Shown one piece after another: positions 8,886-18,426 of a stretch of 64,000 nt of DNA. Source of the stretch: an uncultured Marinoscillum sp. (GTDB taxonomy: Bacteria; Bacteroidota; Bacteroidia; Cytophagales; MED-G16); the NCBI GenBank assembly GCA_902529805.1, contig CABZXU010000004.1, forward strand, positions 1-64,000, in the 5' to 3' direction. The translations under genes were made by a program, and so were the position numbers. How positions within the stretch are numbered: position 1 is the stretch's first letter; every line of letters begins with the position of its first letter. The notes beneath the pieces are model-generated. The model did not search any database. It was not told the DNA's origin and worked only from the letters and a program-made list of their open reading frames with translations.

Positions 8886-11288
8886 ATGAATAAAATATTA
8901 TTTTTAATTTTAATAACCTTTTCAGGCCACGCTCAAAAATCATTTAAGGGCTTAGTGGTTAATAATGAGGGTGAAGCAATTATAGGAGCTAATATTCAAA
9001 TACCTTCTTTAAATAAAATATTATATAGTGATCAAAAAGGAATATTTTATTTCAACACAAATGAAGATAGTATAAATGTGAAAATATCACATGTGGGGTA
9101 TATAGCGAAAGATTTTTTTATTAACACTGATAATAGAAGTGATTTTAAATTTACCTTAGATGATGGAATAATACTTAATGATGAAATTAAAGTTACATCA
9201 ACAAGAGTAAAAAAAAATAGTCCGTATCCTTATACAAATATTTCTAAAAATTTTATTGAAAAAAGCAATGTTGGAAAAGATATTCCATTTATAATTCAGG
9301 CTACACCTTCAGCTTATGCTACATCAGATGCTGGCAATGGTGTTGGTTACACAAGCGTTAGGATAAGGGGAAGTGATGCAACCAGAGTTAACGTAACTAT
9401 AAATGGAATCCCATATAATGATTCTGAATCTCATGGAGTTTTTTGGGTTAATATGCCAGACCTTGCTTCATCATCTAGTAGTATTCAAGTTCAAAGAGGT
9501 GTTGGATCTTCAACAAATGGAGGTGGTTCATTTGGGGGTACAATTAATATAAAAACAGGAAATATTAGTGAAGATTTTAAATTAAATTATTCATCATCTG
9601 CAGGGTCATTTAAAACATTTAAAAACTCTCTTGAAATTAACTCAGGACTTATAAAAAATAAATTAAACCTTAATTTAAGATTCTCTAAAATTGACTCAGA
9701 TGGATATATTGATAGAGCATCATCAAATTTAAAATCATATTATGCATCTGCGAGTTATTATGGAAAGAAAAGTGTTATAGATTTTATAAATTTTTCTGGA
9801 AAAGAAAAAACATATCAGTCGTGGTGGGGAACACCTCAATCAAGAATTGAAAACGATTTAGATGGTATGAACAATGTTATATTGAATAACGGATATACTG
9901 ACAAACAAGCTAATAATTTATTAAACTCCGGAAGAACGTTCAATTATTATTTATATGAAAATGAAACTGATAATTATCAGCAAGATCATTATCAATTTCA
10001 CTTTAATCATAATATTTCCAATAACTCAAACATTCATTTGGCTTTACATTATACATATGGAAGAGGATATTATGAACAATTTAGAGAAGCTGATAATTTA
10101 ATTGATTATTATGCAAGCTTAGAAAATAAATCTATTGATTTAGTAAGAAGAAGATGGCTAGATAATCATTTTTATGGAATTACCTACTCTTATTTTACAA
10201 AAGTAAAAAAAGGAGAATTAAATATTGGAGGAGCCATTAGTGAATATGATGGTGATCACTTTGGTCTAATAATAATTCCTAGTATTCCAATCAAAGACCC
10301 ATACTATTTTTCTAAATCATTTAAAAGAGATGGAAATCTATTTATAAAATATGATTATAAAATATCTAATTCATCTAATCTATTTTTAGATTTTCAAGTT
10401 CGAAGTTATTCACATAAAAGTAATGGAACAGACAATGATAAGTCTGCTATTAATATAAATTCGGCTAGGATATTTGTAAATCCTAAATTAGGGTTTACAA
10501 AAAAAATTAATGATTTCATTAGTTTTTATAGTTCCATTTCAATTGCAAATAGAGAACCTATAAGAAGTGATTTTATTGATTCTAATATTGAACCAAGTCA
10601 CGAAAAGCTTTATGATTTTGAAATTGGAAAAAATTTTAATTACGAAAAGGGGATTTTAAATACTAATTTATTCTTAATGGAATATGATGATCAATTAGTC
10701 ACAACTGGTGAGGTAAACGACGTAGGAGCTTATGTTAGAACAAACGTAAAAAAAAGCAGAAGATTTGGGGTTGAAATATATAATTCATTTAACAGTAACA
10801 ATCTTATGATTAACACTTCTTTATCACTATCTAGAAACTTAGTTTATAACTTTAAAGAATATATTTATGATTATGGTAATGATTTTTCAGAATACAATAC
10901 AGTTATAAATAATTACAATGTAACTGATATAGCTTTTTCTCCAAATATGATTATAAACAATCACTTCGAATGGAAAGTAAATAACAATTTAAACTTGGTT
11001 TGGAAAACTAAATATGTAAGTAATCAATACTTGGATAACACTTCGAATATCAATAGAATGATAAAATCATTTATAATTAATGATTTTGAGATAAATACAA
11101 GTTTCATTAATAATGTTTTTGATAATTTATATTTTAAAATATCTGCAAATAATGTTTTTAATGTTATGTATTCTAGTAATGGATATACTTTTGGATATTA
11201 TGCTGGATTAGATACCGAGATTAGAGAAAATTACTTTTACCCACAAGCTGGAAGAAATTTTATGGTTTCTCTTAACTTAAAAATTTAG
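8886..11288 (+). CDS. TonB-dependent outer-membrane receptor, predicted thiamine uptake
   Basis: An 800-residue receptor with signal peptide MNKILFLILITFSGHAQ, an N-terminal carboxypeptidase-regulatory-like beta-sandwich (about 18-95, FKGLVVNNEGEAIIGANI), a plug domain (about 105-225, containing SVRIRGSDATRVNVTINGIP) and a 22-strand type beta-barrel ending in FMVSLNLKI. The presence of the regulatory-like domain is the SusC/Bacteroidota style. Control by a TPP riboswitch directly in front points to thiamine or a precursor as cargo; this is inference, since plug and barrel do not reveal substrate. The permease and kinase upstream would complete import. The 3' end overlaps prmC by 12 bases. Confidence 0.93.
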   Translation: MNKILFLILITFSGHAQKSFKGLVVNNEGEAIIGANIQIPSLNKILYSDQKGIFYFNTNEDSINVKISHVGYIAKDFFINTDNRSDFKFTLDDGIILNDEIKVTSTRVKKNSPYPYTNISKNFIEKSNVGKDIPFIIQATPSAYATSDAGNGVGYTSVRIRGSDATRVNVTINGIPYNDSESHGVFWVNMPDLASSSSSIQVQRGVGSSTNGGGSFGGTINIKTGNISEDFKLNYSSSAGSFKTFKNSLEINSGLIKNKLNLNLRFSKIDSDGYIDRASSNLKSYYASASYYGKKSVIDFINFSGKEKTYQSWWGTPQSRIENDLDGMNNVILNNGYTDKQANNLLNSGRTFNYYLYENETDNYQQDHYQFHFNHNISNNSNIHLALHYTYGRGYYEQFREADNLIDYYASLENKSIDLVRRRWLDNHFYGITYSYFTKVKKGELNIGGAISEYDGDHFGLIIIPSIPIKDPYYFSKSFKRDGNLFIKYDYKISNSSNLFLDFQVRSYSHKSNGTDNDKSAININSARIFVNPKLGFTKKINDFISFYSSISIANREPIRSDFIDSNIEPSHEKLYDFEIGKNFNYEKGILNTNLFLMEYDDQLVTTGEVNDVGAYVRTNVKKSRRFGVEIYNSFNSNNLMINTSLSLSRNLVYNFKEYIYDYGNDFSEYNTVINNYNVTDIAFSPNMIINNHFEWKVNNNLNLVWKTKYVSNQYLDNTSNINRMIKSFIINDFEINTSFINNVFDNLYFKISANNVFNVMYSSNGYTFGYYAGLDTEIRENYFYPQAGRNFMVSLNLKI

Positions 11289-12128
11289 AAATAAAAATCT
11301 ATATTTCCTTTGCATATCTTTTAAAAACTCATATTTAACATCTGAATGAAATAAATCTAAATATTTTTTCAACTTATCTTTATAGATGTTGTTTATTTCA
11401 AAATAAACTCTCCCATTTTTATTTAAATAATTAATTGAAAAGTTTAAAATTTTTTTATAAAAAATAAGAGGATCACTTCCAACAAAAAGTGCTTTATATG
11501 GTTCATTTTTATATACCAATTTATCTACAAATTTTTTATCTTTCAATGGAATATATGGTGGATTAGAAATAATGATATCAAATTTTTCTTTTGTAGAATA
11601 ATGAAAAAAATCTTTGCATAAAAAATTAATATCTGCATTCAATATATTAGCATTATTCTCAGCAATTTTAATTGCGCTTTTTGAAATATCTATTGCAGTA
11701 ATAAAAGGATTAATTAATTCTTTTTTAAGAGTTATGGAAATACATCCTGAACCTGAACCTATTTCTAATATTTTTAATTTTTTATTGGCCTTTTCTAAAT
11801 TTATAATTTTAGAAACTAATTCTTCTGTTTCTGGTCTTGGAATCAATACACGATCGGATACTTTGAATATGTAGTTATAAAAAAATTCTTTTTTTATTAC
11901 ATATTGAATTGGTATCCCTTCATTTATTTTAACTAAATGATCTTTTAATTTACTTTTATTAATGTTTGACCACGGAATAGATTTATTTAATATTATATCA
12001 CTATTTGATATGTTTAAGTACAATGACAAATATTTTTTAAGTATGTTTTCTTTTTTTCTTTTTGAAAAATTATCTGTCAAGTTTGTGTTAATAAAACTGG
12101 ATAATTCACTAATTTGTATTTGATTCAT
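11277..12128 (-). CDS. prmC: peptide chain release factor N5-glutamine methyltransferase
   Basis: A 283-residue PrmC/HemK protein: N-terminal helical substrate-binding domain (about 1-75), then a Rossmann methyltransferase with ILEIGSGSGCISI (SAM-binding glycine loop) and IISNPPYIPL (the NPPY catalytic motif that holds the target glutamine). It methylates the GGQ glutamine of release factors; its substrate PrfA is encoded at 54.9 kb. The only oddity is the 12-base tail-to-tail overlap with the receptor gene. It is divergent from ribD with a gap of only 14 bases. Confidence 0.95.
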   Translation of the reverse strand: MNQIQISELSSFINTNLTDNFSKRKKENILKKYLSLYLNISNSDIILNKSIPWSNINKSKLKDHLVKINEGIPIQYVIKKEFFYNYIFKVSDRVLIPRPETEELVSKIINLEKANKKLKILEIGSGSGCISITLKKELINPFITAIDISKSAIKIAENNANILNADINFLCKDFFHYSTKEKFDIIISNPPYIPLKDKKFVDKLVYKNEPYKALFVGSDPLIFYKKILNFSINYLNKNGRVYFEINNIYKDKLKKYLDLFHSDVKYEFLKDMQRKYRFLFLNF

Positions 12129-12142
12129 AATTCAAAACTAAT

Positions 12143-13129
12143 ATGAAAAGTTATTATAAAAATTACATTGAAAGAACATTTTACCTTGCAAAGAAAGGAG
12201 AAGGAAACGTTTCTCCTAATCCTTTAGTGGGATGTGTGATTGTAAAAAATAATAAAATTATTGGAGAAGGATTTCATGAGAAGTATGGCTCAAATCACGC
12301 AGAAATAAATGCAATAAATTCTGTTAAAGATAAGAAAACAGTAAATCAAAGTAGTATTTTTATTAATCTTGAACCATGCTCTCATTATGGAAAAACACCG
12401 CCTTGTGTTAATGAGTTGATTAAATTAAAACCTAAAGAAATTGTTATTTCTAATAAGGATCCAAATCCAAAGGTTAATGGGAAAGGTATAAAAAAAATAA
12501 AAGAAATGGGCATTAAGGTAGTAACAAATATTTTAAAAGAAAAAGGAGAAAAATTAAATAAAAGATTTTTTAATTCAATAAAAAATAAAAGACCATATAT
12601 TATTTTAAAATGGGCAGAAACAAAAAATAATTTGATTGCTAATAGGAAAAATAACTCTAAATGGATTAGTAATAATTTATCTAGACAATTTGTTCATAAA
12701 TGGAGATCTGTTGAAGATTCAATTCTTGTGGGAGCTTCAACTGTTGAATTTGATAATCCAAATTTAACAGTTAGAAAATGGGCAGGAAGAAATCCAATAA
12801 GATTGGTAATAAATCCAAAAAAAAGACTTGATAACAAAAACAATATTTTTAATAAATTATCAAAAACATTAAACATAGATAATATAAATGAAAAAAATTT
12901 AAAAAAAGTAATAGGTTCTCTAGTTGAAAAAAATATCATATCTATTATTGTGGAAGGTGGATCTTTTACATTAAATAAATTCATTAAAAATAATCTATGG
13001 GATGAAATGAGAATATTTAAATCAAAAAAAAATTTCAGAGGAGGTCTTGCTGCCCCAAAATTTAATTATGAAAAAAAAGATTATAAAAAAATATTTGATG
13101 ATCAGCTGTTTATATTATTCAATAAATAA
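12143..13129 (+). CDS. ribD: bifunctional riboflavin biosynthesis deaminase/reductase RibD
   Basis: A 328-residue protein. The N-terminal deaminase domain has the zinc motif HAEINAI and EPCSHYGKTPPC; the C-terminal reductase domain (from about 150) has WISNNLSRQFVHKWRS, DSILVGASTVEFDNPNLTVR and VEGGSFTLNKFI. It performs the second and third steps of riboflavin synthesis from GTP. It ends two bases before the free-methionine sulfoxide reductase gene. The reductase domain is on the short side for the family, mostly through loss between the NPIRLVINP strand and the VEGG motif. Confidence 0.95.
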   Translation: MKSYYKNYIERTFYLAKKGEGNVSPNPLVGCVIVKNNKIIGEGFHEKYGSNHAEINAINSVKDKKTVNQSSIFINLEPCSHYGKTPPCVNELIKLKPKEIVISNKDPNPKVNGKGIKKIKEMGIKVVTNILKEKGEKLNKRFFNSIKNKRPYIILKWAETKNNLIANRKNNSKWISNNLSRQFVHKWRSVEDSILVGASTVEFDNPNLTVRKWAGRNPIRLVINPKKRLDNKNNIFNKLSKTLNIDNINEKNLKKVIGSLVEKNIISIIVEGGSFTLNKFIKNNLWDEMRIFKSKKNFRGGLAAPKFNYEKKDYKKIFDDQLFILFNK

Positions 13130-13131
13130 TA

Positions 13132-13590
13132 ATGAAACATAAAGAAAAAAAATATACCCTTTTAAATAAAGAAATAAAATCATTATTAGCTTCTGAAACA
13201 AACCTTATTGCAAATCTTGGAAACATATGTGCGGCAATAAAAGAAAAATTTAATTTTTTTTGGATAGGTTTTTATTTAGTTGAAAAAGATGAATTGATAT
13301 TGGGTCCTTTTCAAGGAACCGTAGCCTGCACAAGAATTCAAAAAGGAAAAGGAGTTTGTGGTGTATCTTGGAAAAAAAATAAAACTATTGTTGTGGATGA
13401 TGTAAGTAAATTTGACGGACATATTGCATGTAGTGATTTATCAAAGTCAGAAATAGTAATTCCTTTAAGAAAAAAAGAAAAAGTGATAGGTGTTCTTGAT
13501 GTTGATCATGATAAATACAAATCATTTGATGAAATAGATAAAAAATATTTAGAAAAAATAATTAAAGAACTTGAAAAAAAAATAAATTAA
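13132..13590 (+). CDS. msrC: free methionine-(R)-sulfoxide reductase (GAF domain)
   Basis: A 152-residue single GAF-domain protein. Cysteines at 66 (VACTRI), 76 (GVCGVSW) and 100 (HIACSD) have the same spacing as the three catalytic cysteines of the Escherichia coli enzyme (84, 94, 118), so it should be an active fRMsr that reduces free Met-R-SO in the cytoplasm. SEIVIPL and GVLDVDHDKYKSFD are further family signatures. It follows ribD by two bases and shares the four bases TTAA with the stop codon of the convergent psd gene. Confidence 0.92.
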   Translation: MKHKEKKYTLLNKEIKSLLASETNLIANLGNICAAIKEKFNFFWIGFYLVEKDELILGPFQGTVACTRIQKGKGVCGVSWKKNKTIVVDDVSKFDGHIACSDLSKSEIVIPLRKKEKVIGVLDVDHDKYKSFDEIDKKYLEKIIKELEKKIN

Positions 13591-14240
13591 AACTTTCCAA
13601 TTTTGGTAATACCAGCATAGGTTTTGTCACCAACTTTAATATTTAATTTAAAATCTAGAGGTAAAAACAAGTCTACTCGAGATCCAAATTTTATAAAACC
13701 AAACTCTTCACATTGACTGACCTTGTCTCCTTTTTTTATATAGCATTTAATTCTTCTAGCAACAGTACCAGCTATTTGTCTCATTAAAATTTTAATATTT
13801 TTTTTAGAACTAATAACTATAGTATTTCTTTCATTTAATTTACTTGATTTAGGATTCCATGCTAATAAATACTTTCCAGGGTGATACTTATAATAATCAA
13901 CTTTGCCTGAAATAGGATTTCTATTAACATGAACATTTAAAGGAGACATAAAAATTGATACCTGCATCTTATTTGCTTTAAAATACTCATCCTCAAAAAC
14001 CTTATCTATAATTACAACTTTTCCCTCAGCTGGTGAATAAAGAACTTCATCATTTTGGTTAATTTTTATGGTAGGACTTCTAAAAAACTGAACTATAAAT
14101 AAAAAAAGAAATAATGATAAACTTAAAATGCTATAAAATTGTAATGGCGATAGACCTAAATAAAAAACAAGACAATTTATAAAAATTAAAATCAGAAAAG
14201 ATGTAAGAATAGTTTTTCTGCCTTCTTTATGAATAACCAT
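13587..14240 (-). CDS. psd: phosphatidylserine decarboxylase
   Basis: A 217-residue short-form Psd. Two hydrophobic segments at the N-terminus (about 10-50) anchor it in the inner membrane. The C-terminal half has VHVNRNPISGKV and the self-cleavage site in GFIKFGSRVDLFLP, where the serine becomes the pyruvoyl group. It makes phosphatidylethanolamine from phosphatidylserine. Together with cdsA about 1.3 kb upstream on the same strand it forms part of a phospholipid group split by glutamate dehydrogenase. Its ATG overlaps the TAA of the upstream gene by one base (TAATG), a typical coupling arrangement. Confidence 0.93.
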   Translation of the reverse strand: MVIHKEGRKTILTSFLILIFINCLVFYLGLSPLQFYSILSLSLFLFLFIVQFFRSPTIKINQNDEVLYSPAEGKVVIIDKVFEDEYFKANKMQVSIFMSPLNVHVNRNPISGKVDYYKYHPGKYLLAWNPKSSKLNERNTIVISSKKNIKILMRQIAGTVARRIKCYIKKGDKVSQCEEFGFIKFGSRVDLFLPLDFKLNIKVGDKTYAGITKIGKF

Positions 14241-15532
14241 TAAGTTTTCTGAAAAGTAAAAGACCCATCTCTAAATTTATAAGTTTTTGCAACCTTATCA
14301 ATAGCAGATATATAAGCTGCGATCCTTAAAGAAACTTTATATTCTTTAGAAATTTTATAAACATTATTAAACCCTAATTTTATTATAGAATCACACCTCC
14401 TATTTACTCTACTTTCAGACCACTTAAAACCTAACCTGTTTTGGACCCATTCAAAATATGAAACAATAACCCCTCCAGCATTAGCTAAAATGTCTGGCAC
14501 AGCAACAATACCATTATTTAAAAGAATATCATCAGCTTTATGTGATGTAGGTCCATTAGCTCCTTCTACAATAAGTTTTGCTTTAATGTTTTCAGCATTT
14601 TTTTCATTTATTACATTTTCAAGTGCTGCTGGTATGATTACATCTACTTCTAATTTAAAAAAGTCATCAGCTGGAATAATTTCACCTCCGTCAAAACCTT
14701 TGAGGCTACCTTTGTTTTCATTTCTATATGTCATAGCCTTTCCAATATTAATACCCTTTTTATTGTAATACGCGCCAGAAATATCAGAAATTGCAACAAT
14801 TCTACAACCTCTCTCTTTTAAAAGGTGTGCCGCCCATGAACCAACATTGCCAAATCCTTGAACTGCTACAGTAGCCTTATAAGGATTAATTTTTAACTTT
14901 GCCATAGCCGAAAGAGCAGTAGTCATTACACCCCTTCCCGTAGCTTGAACCCTACCTAAAGATCCGCCTAAAACAATAGGCTTTCCTGTTACAACTGCAC
15001 TGACTGTACCCCCATGAGCTCTAGAATACTCATCCATTAACCAAGCCATTTGATTAGGGCCTGTGCCAACATCAGGAGCTGGAATATCTTTGTCAGGACC
15101 AAAAACACTATACATAGATTGTGTATATGATCTTGTTAATCTTTCTAATTCACCTGTCGACATATTTCTCGGATCACAACATATTCCCCCTTTAGCTCCA
15201 CCATAAGGAATATCAACTACCGCACACTTCCAGGTCATCCAAGATGCAAGTGCGGTAACTTCGTCTAAGTTCACTGCAGGGTCATACCTAAGACCCCCTT
15301 TAGATGGCCCTAAAATAGTTGAATGAATAACCCTATATCCTTTAAACACTTTTATGTCTCCATTATCCATCGAAATTGGTAGTGAAACTATAACTTGTCT
15401 AGCTGGAGCTTTTAAAACATTATATATATCATCATCTAAACCAAGATGTTCCGCCGCTTTATGAAAACGTTCCATCATGGAATCTAAAGGATTGGCATGA
15501 TCTAAAATTGGAGCCGGCTCTATATATGACAT
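14240..15532 (-). CDS. gdhA: glutamate dehydrogenase (Glu/Leu/Phe/Val family)
   Basis: A 430-residue hexameric-type enzyme. Substrate and catalytic motifs LGPSKGGLRYDPAV, PYGGAKGGICCDP and PAPDVGTGPNQMAWLMDEY are present, followed by the dinucleotide domain with VQGFGNVGSWAAHLL and AALENVIN. It interconverts glutamate and 2-oxoglutarate; cofactor preference (NAD or NADP) is not assigned here. It sits between cdsA (30 bases upstream) and psd (one-base overlap), which suggests a shared transcript rather than a functional link. Composition here is clearly more GC-rich than in the first 10 kb. Confidence 0.94.
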   Translation of the reverse strand: MSYIEPAPILDHANPLDSMMERFHKAAEHLGLDDDIYNVLKAPARQVIVSLPISMDNGDIKVFKGYRVIHSTILGPSKGGLRYDPAVNLDEVTALASWMTWKCAVVDIPYGGAKGGICCDPRNMSTGELERLTRSYTQSMYSVFGPDKDIPAPDVGTGPNQMAWLMDEYSRAHGGTVSAVVTGKPIVLGGSLGRVQATGRGVMTTALSAMAKLKINPYKATVAVQGFGNVGSWAAHLLKERGCRIVAISDISGAYYNKKGINIGKAMTYRNENKGSLKGFDGGEIIPADDFFKLEVDVIIPAALENVINEKNAENIKAKLIVEGANGPTSHKADDILLNNGIVAVPDILANAGGVIVSYFEWVQNRLGFKWSESRVNRRCDSIIKLGFNNVYKISKEYKVSLRIAAYISAIDKVAKTYKFRDGSFTFQKT

Positions 15533-15562
15533 TTTTGAATTATTGTTTTGTAAATCTAATAT

Positions 15563-16384
15563 TTATATGAAATGTTTAATAAATAATAAGTAAAAATATA
15601 TAAAAGGAATGATAAATAATAAACTATCAAATCTATCCAAATAACCGCCGTGACCTGGCAACTTGTTACTACTATCTTTAAGACTAAAGCCCCTTTTTAT
15701 TAACGATTCAAATAAATCACCAAAAATTCCAATTATCAAAACTATTAAACCAAAAATTAAGTAAAATATAAAAGAGTTGTTATAGTAATGAGATAATGAT
15801 AAGGATAATATAATATTTGCTAGAAAACCAAAAAAAACCCCCTCCCAAGTTTTACCAGGAGAAATATATGATAACTTTTTTTTACCAAATTTTTTTCCAC
15901 CAATATAAGCGAAGGATTCGGAAACCCAAGTATAAATTAAAATAAGTAATAAGTCATCATAACTATAAGATCCAGTCTTAAATGTAATCAAATTCAAGAT
16001 TGAAAAAGGAAGAGCTATATATATTATTCCAGCAAAACTTAATGATAAATTGATTAAAGAATTTGAAAGGTTTTTTATATATAAAAAAACTATACATACT
16101 ATAGGGAAAATTGTTAGCAAGCTTATATAATAAGTGCTTGGAATTAGTTTGGCTGATACCAAAAATGAAAGTGTAAATAAATAAGAACCTATAACAAAAC
16201 CCAAAAAAGAAAAAGGTCTAAACCCATTGTCTCTAAGAATAAAATAATATTCTTTTAAACATGAAATAAGTATTACAAGAAATATTACAAAATATGTCCA
16301 TGGATTCAGTATACTAATGAGCAACAACCCTGAGCCAAATAAGCCAGTTAATAATCTTAAATAAAATTTTGAATTAATTAACAA
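15563..16384 (-). CDS. cdsA: phosphatidate cytidylyltransferase
   Basis: A 273-residue integral membrane enzyme with about eight hydrophobic segments. The C-terminal signature LPGHGGYLDRFDSLLF and SPGKTWEGVFFG identify the CDP-diglyceride synthetase family. It makes CDP-diacylglycerol, the precursor for phosphatidylserine and hence for Psd downstream. The start is a TTG giving MLINSKFYLRLLTG; no in-frame ATG lies near. 81 bases separate it from the CPBP protease gene upstream. Confidence 0.93.
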   Translation of the reverse strand: MLINSKFYLRLLTGLFGSGLLLISILNPWTYFVIFLVILISCLKEYYFILRDNGFRPFSFLGFVIGSYLFTLSFLVSAKLIPSTYYISLLTIFPIVCIVFLYIKNLSNSLINLSLSFAGIIYIALPFSILNLITFKTGSYSYDDLLLILIYTWVSESFAYIGGKKFGKKKLSYISPGKTWEGVFFGFLANIILSLSLSHYYNNSFIFYLIFGLIVLIIGIFGDLFESLIKRGFSLKDSSNKLPGHGGYLDRFDSLLFIIPFIYFYLLFIKHFI

Positions 16385-16465
16385 TACATTTTTAGTTTAG
16401 AACATTCAATTTAATAATATAATTGTTGTAAATAAATTCTATATAGATAATTAAAAATAGAAATA

Positions 16466-17419
16466 TTAAATAAATTTTTTTATATGCAGAAAGTTTAAAT
16501 AAAAGAGTCTAATAAAACATAAAGAAACTGCTAATAACAATAAAGACAAAAAGAAAGGAAATTGATAATTATTAACATCTTCAACTGATAAATCTATTAT
16601 GCCAGAGGAAGAAAAATAAAATAATGTCAATGCAGAAAAATTATTTATAAAATGAGCAATTATTGGATAGGATAGGTTATTAGAAAAATAATAAAAATAG
16701 CCAAATAAAATACCCAATAGCATTCTTGGAATTAAACCATAAAATTGGAAATGAAAAAAACTAAAAACAAACGATGATAAAAATATTGCTACATGAATAT
16801 TTTTAAATATCAATTCAAGTTTTTTTTGGATGACTCCTCTAAATAAATATTCTTCACAAAAAGCCGGAATAATAGCAACCGCAATTATTCCAAGTAAATA
16901 TTCATTAAAGTTTTCAAATGAAACCAAAAATAAGGTTAGCTTTTCTAGTTCTAGTTCTTTGTTTTTAGCATATTCTTCGAAAGAAGAAAAAAATGATGGA
17001 AGCTCAATATTTTTATTCCATTCAATAATTAAACCATTAAATAACATAAAGCATATCGTAGCAAAAAACAGAATAATTAATGGTGAAAATTGAATCTTAT
17101 TAAATTTTAAAAGATCACTTAAAAACTCTTTTTTACCTCTTAAATAAATATAAGGAGCAAGAAAAAAAACAATAAGGCTTGTAAAAGATTGGATTACTAA
17201 AAAGTGATTTCTCATATTTGAGTTTGCTATTATCGATGAAATGCCTTCTATCTTTAGCGGATTATCAGAAAAAAAATTATATATTAAAATATAAATGCCG
17301 CCTATAAATTGAGAGATAACAAAACCTATTAAAACTGCTACTATAATAAGAAGTAAATCTTTTTTAGGATTTGAAAAATTTTGTATTTCTTTGTTCACTT
17401 GAAATAATTTTTTAATCAA
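16466..17419 (-). CDS. CPBP-family intramembrane metalloprotease
   Basis: A 317-residue membrane protein with about eight spans. The three CPBP (Abi/CAAX-protease) motifs are present: CEEYLFRGVIQ, SFFHFQ and a late HFINN, whose Glu and His residues form the active site. Targets of bacterial CPBP proteases are mostly unknown, with proposed roles in bacteriocin immunity and membrane protein processing. In this context, upstream of cdsA and divergent from dusB with a 14-base gap, no specific role can be deduced. The start is TTG. Confidence 0.9.
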   Translation of the reverse strand: MIKKLFQVNKEIQNFSNPKKDLLLIIVAVLIGFVISQFIGGIYILIYNFFSDNPLKIEGISSIIANSNMRNHFLVIQSFTSLIVFFLAPYIYLRGKKEFLSDLLKFNKIQFSPLIILFFATICFMLFNGLIIEWNKNIELPSFFSSFEEYAKNKELELEKLTLFLVSFENFNEYLLGIIAVAIIPAFCEEYLFRGVIQKKLELIFKNIHVAIFLSSFVFSFFHFQFYGLIPRMLLGILFGYFYYFSNNLSYPIIAHFINNFSALTLFYFSSSGIIDLSVEDVNNYQFPFFLSLLLLAVSLCFIRLFYLNFLHIKKFI

Positions 17420-17433
17420 TTTAATAGTTTTTT

Positions 17434-18426
17434 ATGAAAATAGGGAACATAAAATTACCTGACTTTCCTCTTCTTCTTGCTCCAATGGAAGATGTAAGCG
17501 ACCCTCCTTTTAGGGCATTGTGTAAAAAAAATGGTGCTGATTTAATGTTTACCGAATTTATTTCATCTGAAGGTTTGATTAGAGATGCTGAAAAAAGTGT
17601 TCAAAAATTAGATATATATGAATACGAAAGACCAATTGGCATACAGATTTTTGGTGATAAAATTGAGTCTATGAGGCAAGCAGCTGAAATTGCTGAAAAA
17701 GCAAAGCCTGAAATTATTGATATTAATTATGGTTGTCCAGTAAAAAAAGTAGCGTGTAAAGGAGCCGGGGCAGGAATACTTTTAGACTTACCTAAAATGC
17801 AATCCATGACAAAAGAAATTGTAGATGCAGTAAATTTACCAGTAACTGTTAAAACAAGGTTGGGTTGGGATGAAAATTCGATTAAGATTGTAGAGGTTGC
17901 CAAAAGGTTACAAGATGTTGGAATAAAAGCATTAACTATTCATGGAAGAACTAGAAAGCAAATGTATAAAGGAGAAGCTAATTGGGAGTATATAGCCGAA
18001 GTAAAAAATGATCCTCAAATTCAAATACCAATTTTTGGTAATGGTGATATAAATACTCCTGAAAAAGCATTGGAATACAAAGAAAGATATAATGTTGATG
18101 GCATAATGATAGGTAGAGCATCGATTGGATACCCTTGGATATTTAATGAGATTAAAAATTTTATTAATGAAAAGAAAAAAATAAAAAAACCCTCTTTAGA
18201 AGAAAGAATAAATACCGTCAAAAGACACTTAGATTTTTCAATTGAGTGGAAAGGTGAAACCCTTGGGTTGTTAGAAATGCGTAGACATTACACAAATTAT
18301 TTCAGAGGAATTGAAAATTTTAAGAAATTTAGAATGCAATTAATAGAAAGTGCTTCTTATGAAGAAAGTCTTGAAACTCTTAATAATATTAATAAGAATT
18401 TCAAAGAATCAAAGATACTTGCATGA
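17434..18426 (+). CDS. dusB: tRNA-dihydrouridine synthase
   Basis: A 330-residue flavoenzyme. LLAPMEDVSDPPFRALCKKNGADLMFTEF is the typical start (read as LLAPMEDVSD and TEFISSEGL). NYGCPVKKVACKGAGAG contains the catalytic cysteine, and VKTRLGWD, IHGRTRKQMYKGEANW and GNGDI follow. It reduces uridines in the D-loop of tRNAs; the DusB assignment is by length and overall motif form. The ATGA at its 3' end (18423-18426) is shared with the start of the following transporter. Confidence 0.94.
   Translation: MKIGNIKLPDFPLLLAPMEDVSDPPFRALCKKNGADLMFTEFISSEGLIRDAEKSVQKLDIYEYERPIGIQIFGDKIESMRQAAEIAEKAKPEIIDINYGCPVKKVACKGAGAGILLDLPKMQSMTKEIVDAVNLPVTVKTRLGWDENSIKIVEVAKRLQDVGIKALTIHGRTRKQMYKGEANWEYIAEVKNDPQIQIPIFGNGDINTPEKALEYKERYNVDGIMIGRASIGYPWIFNEIKNFINEKKKIKKPSLEERINTVKRHLDFSIEWKGETLGLLEMRRHYTNYFRGIENFKKFRMQLIESASYEESLETLNNINKNFKESKILA

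Noticed and set aside
8752-8943. A 63-codon minus-strand frame across the TPP riboswitch
   Set aside because: It lies over the aptamer and the receptor signal peptide, has no family likeness and is the mirror of constrained sequence.
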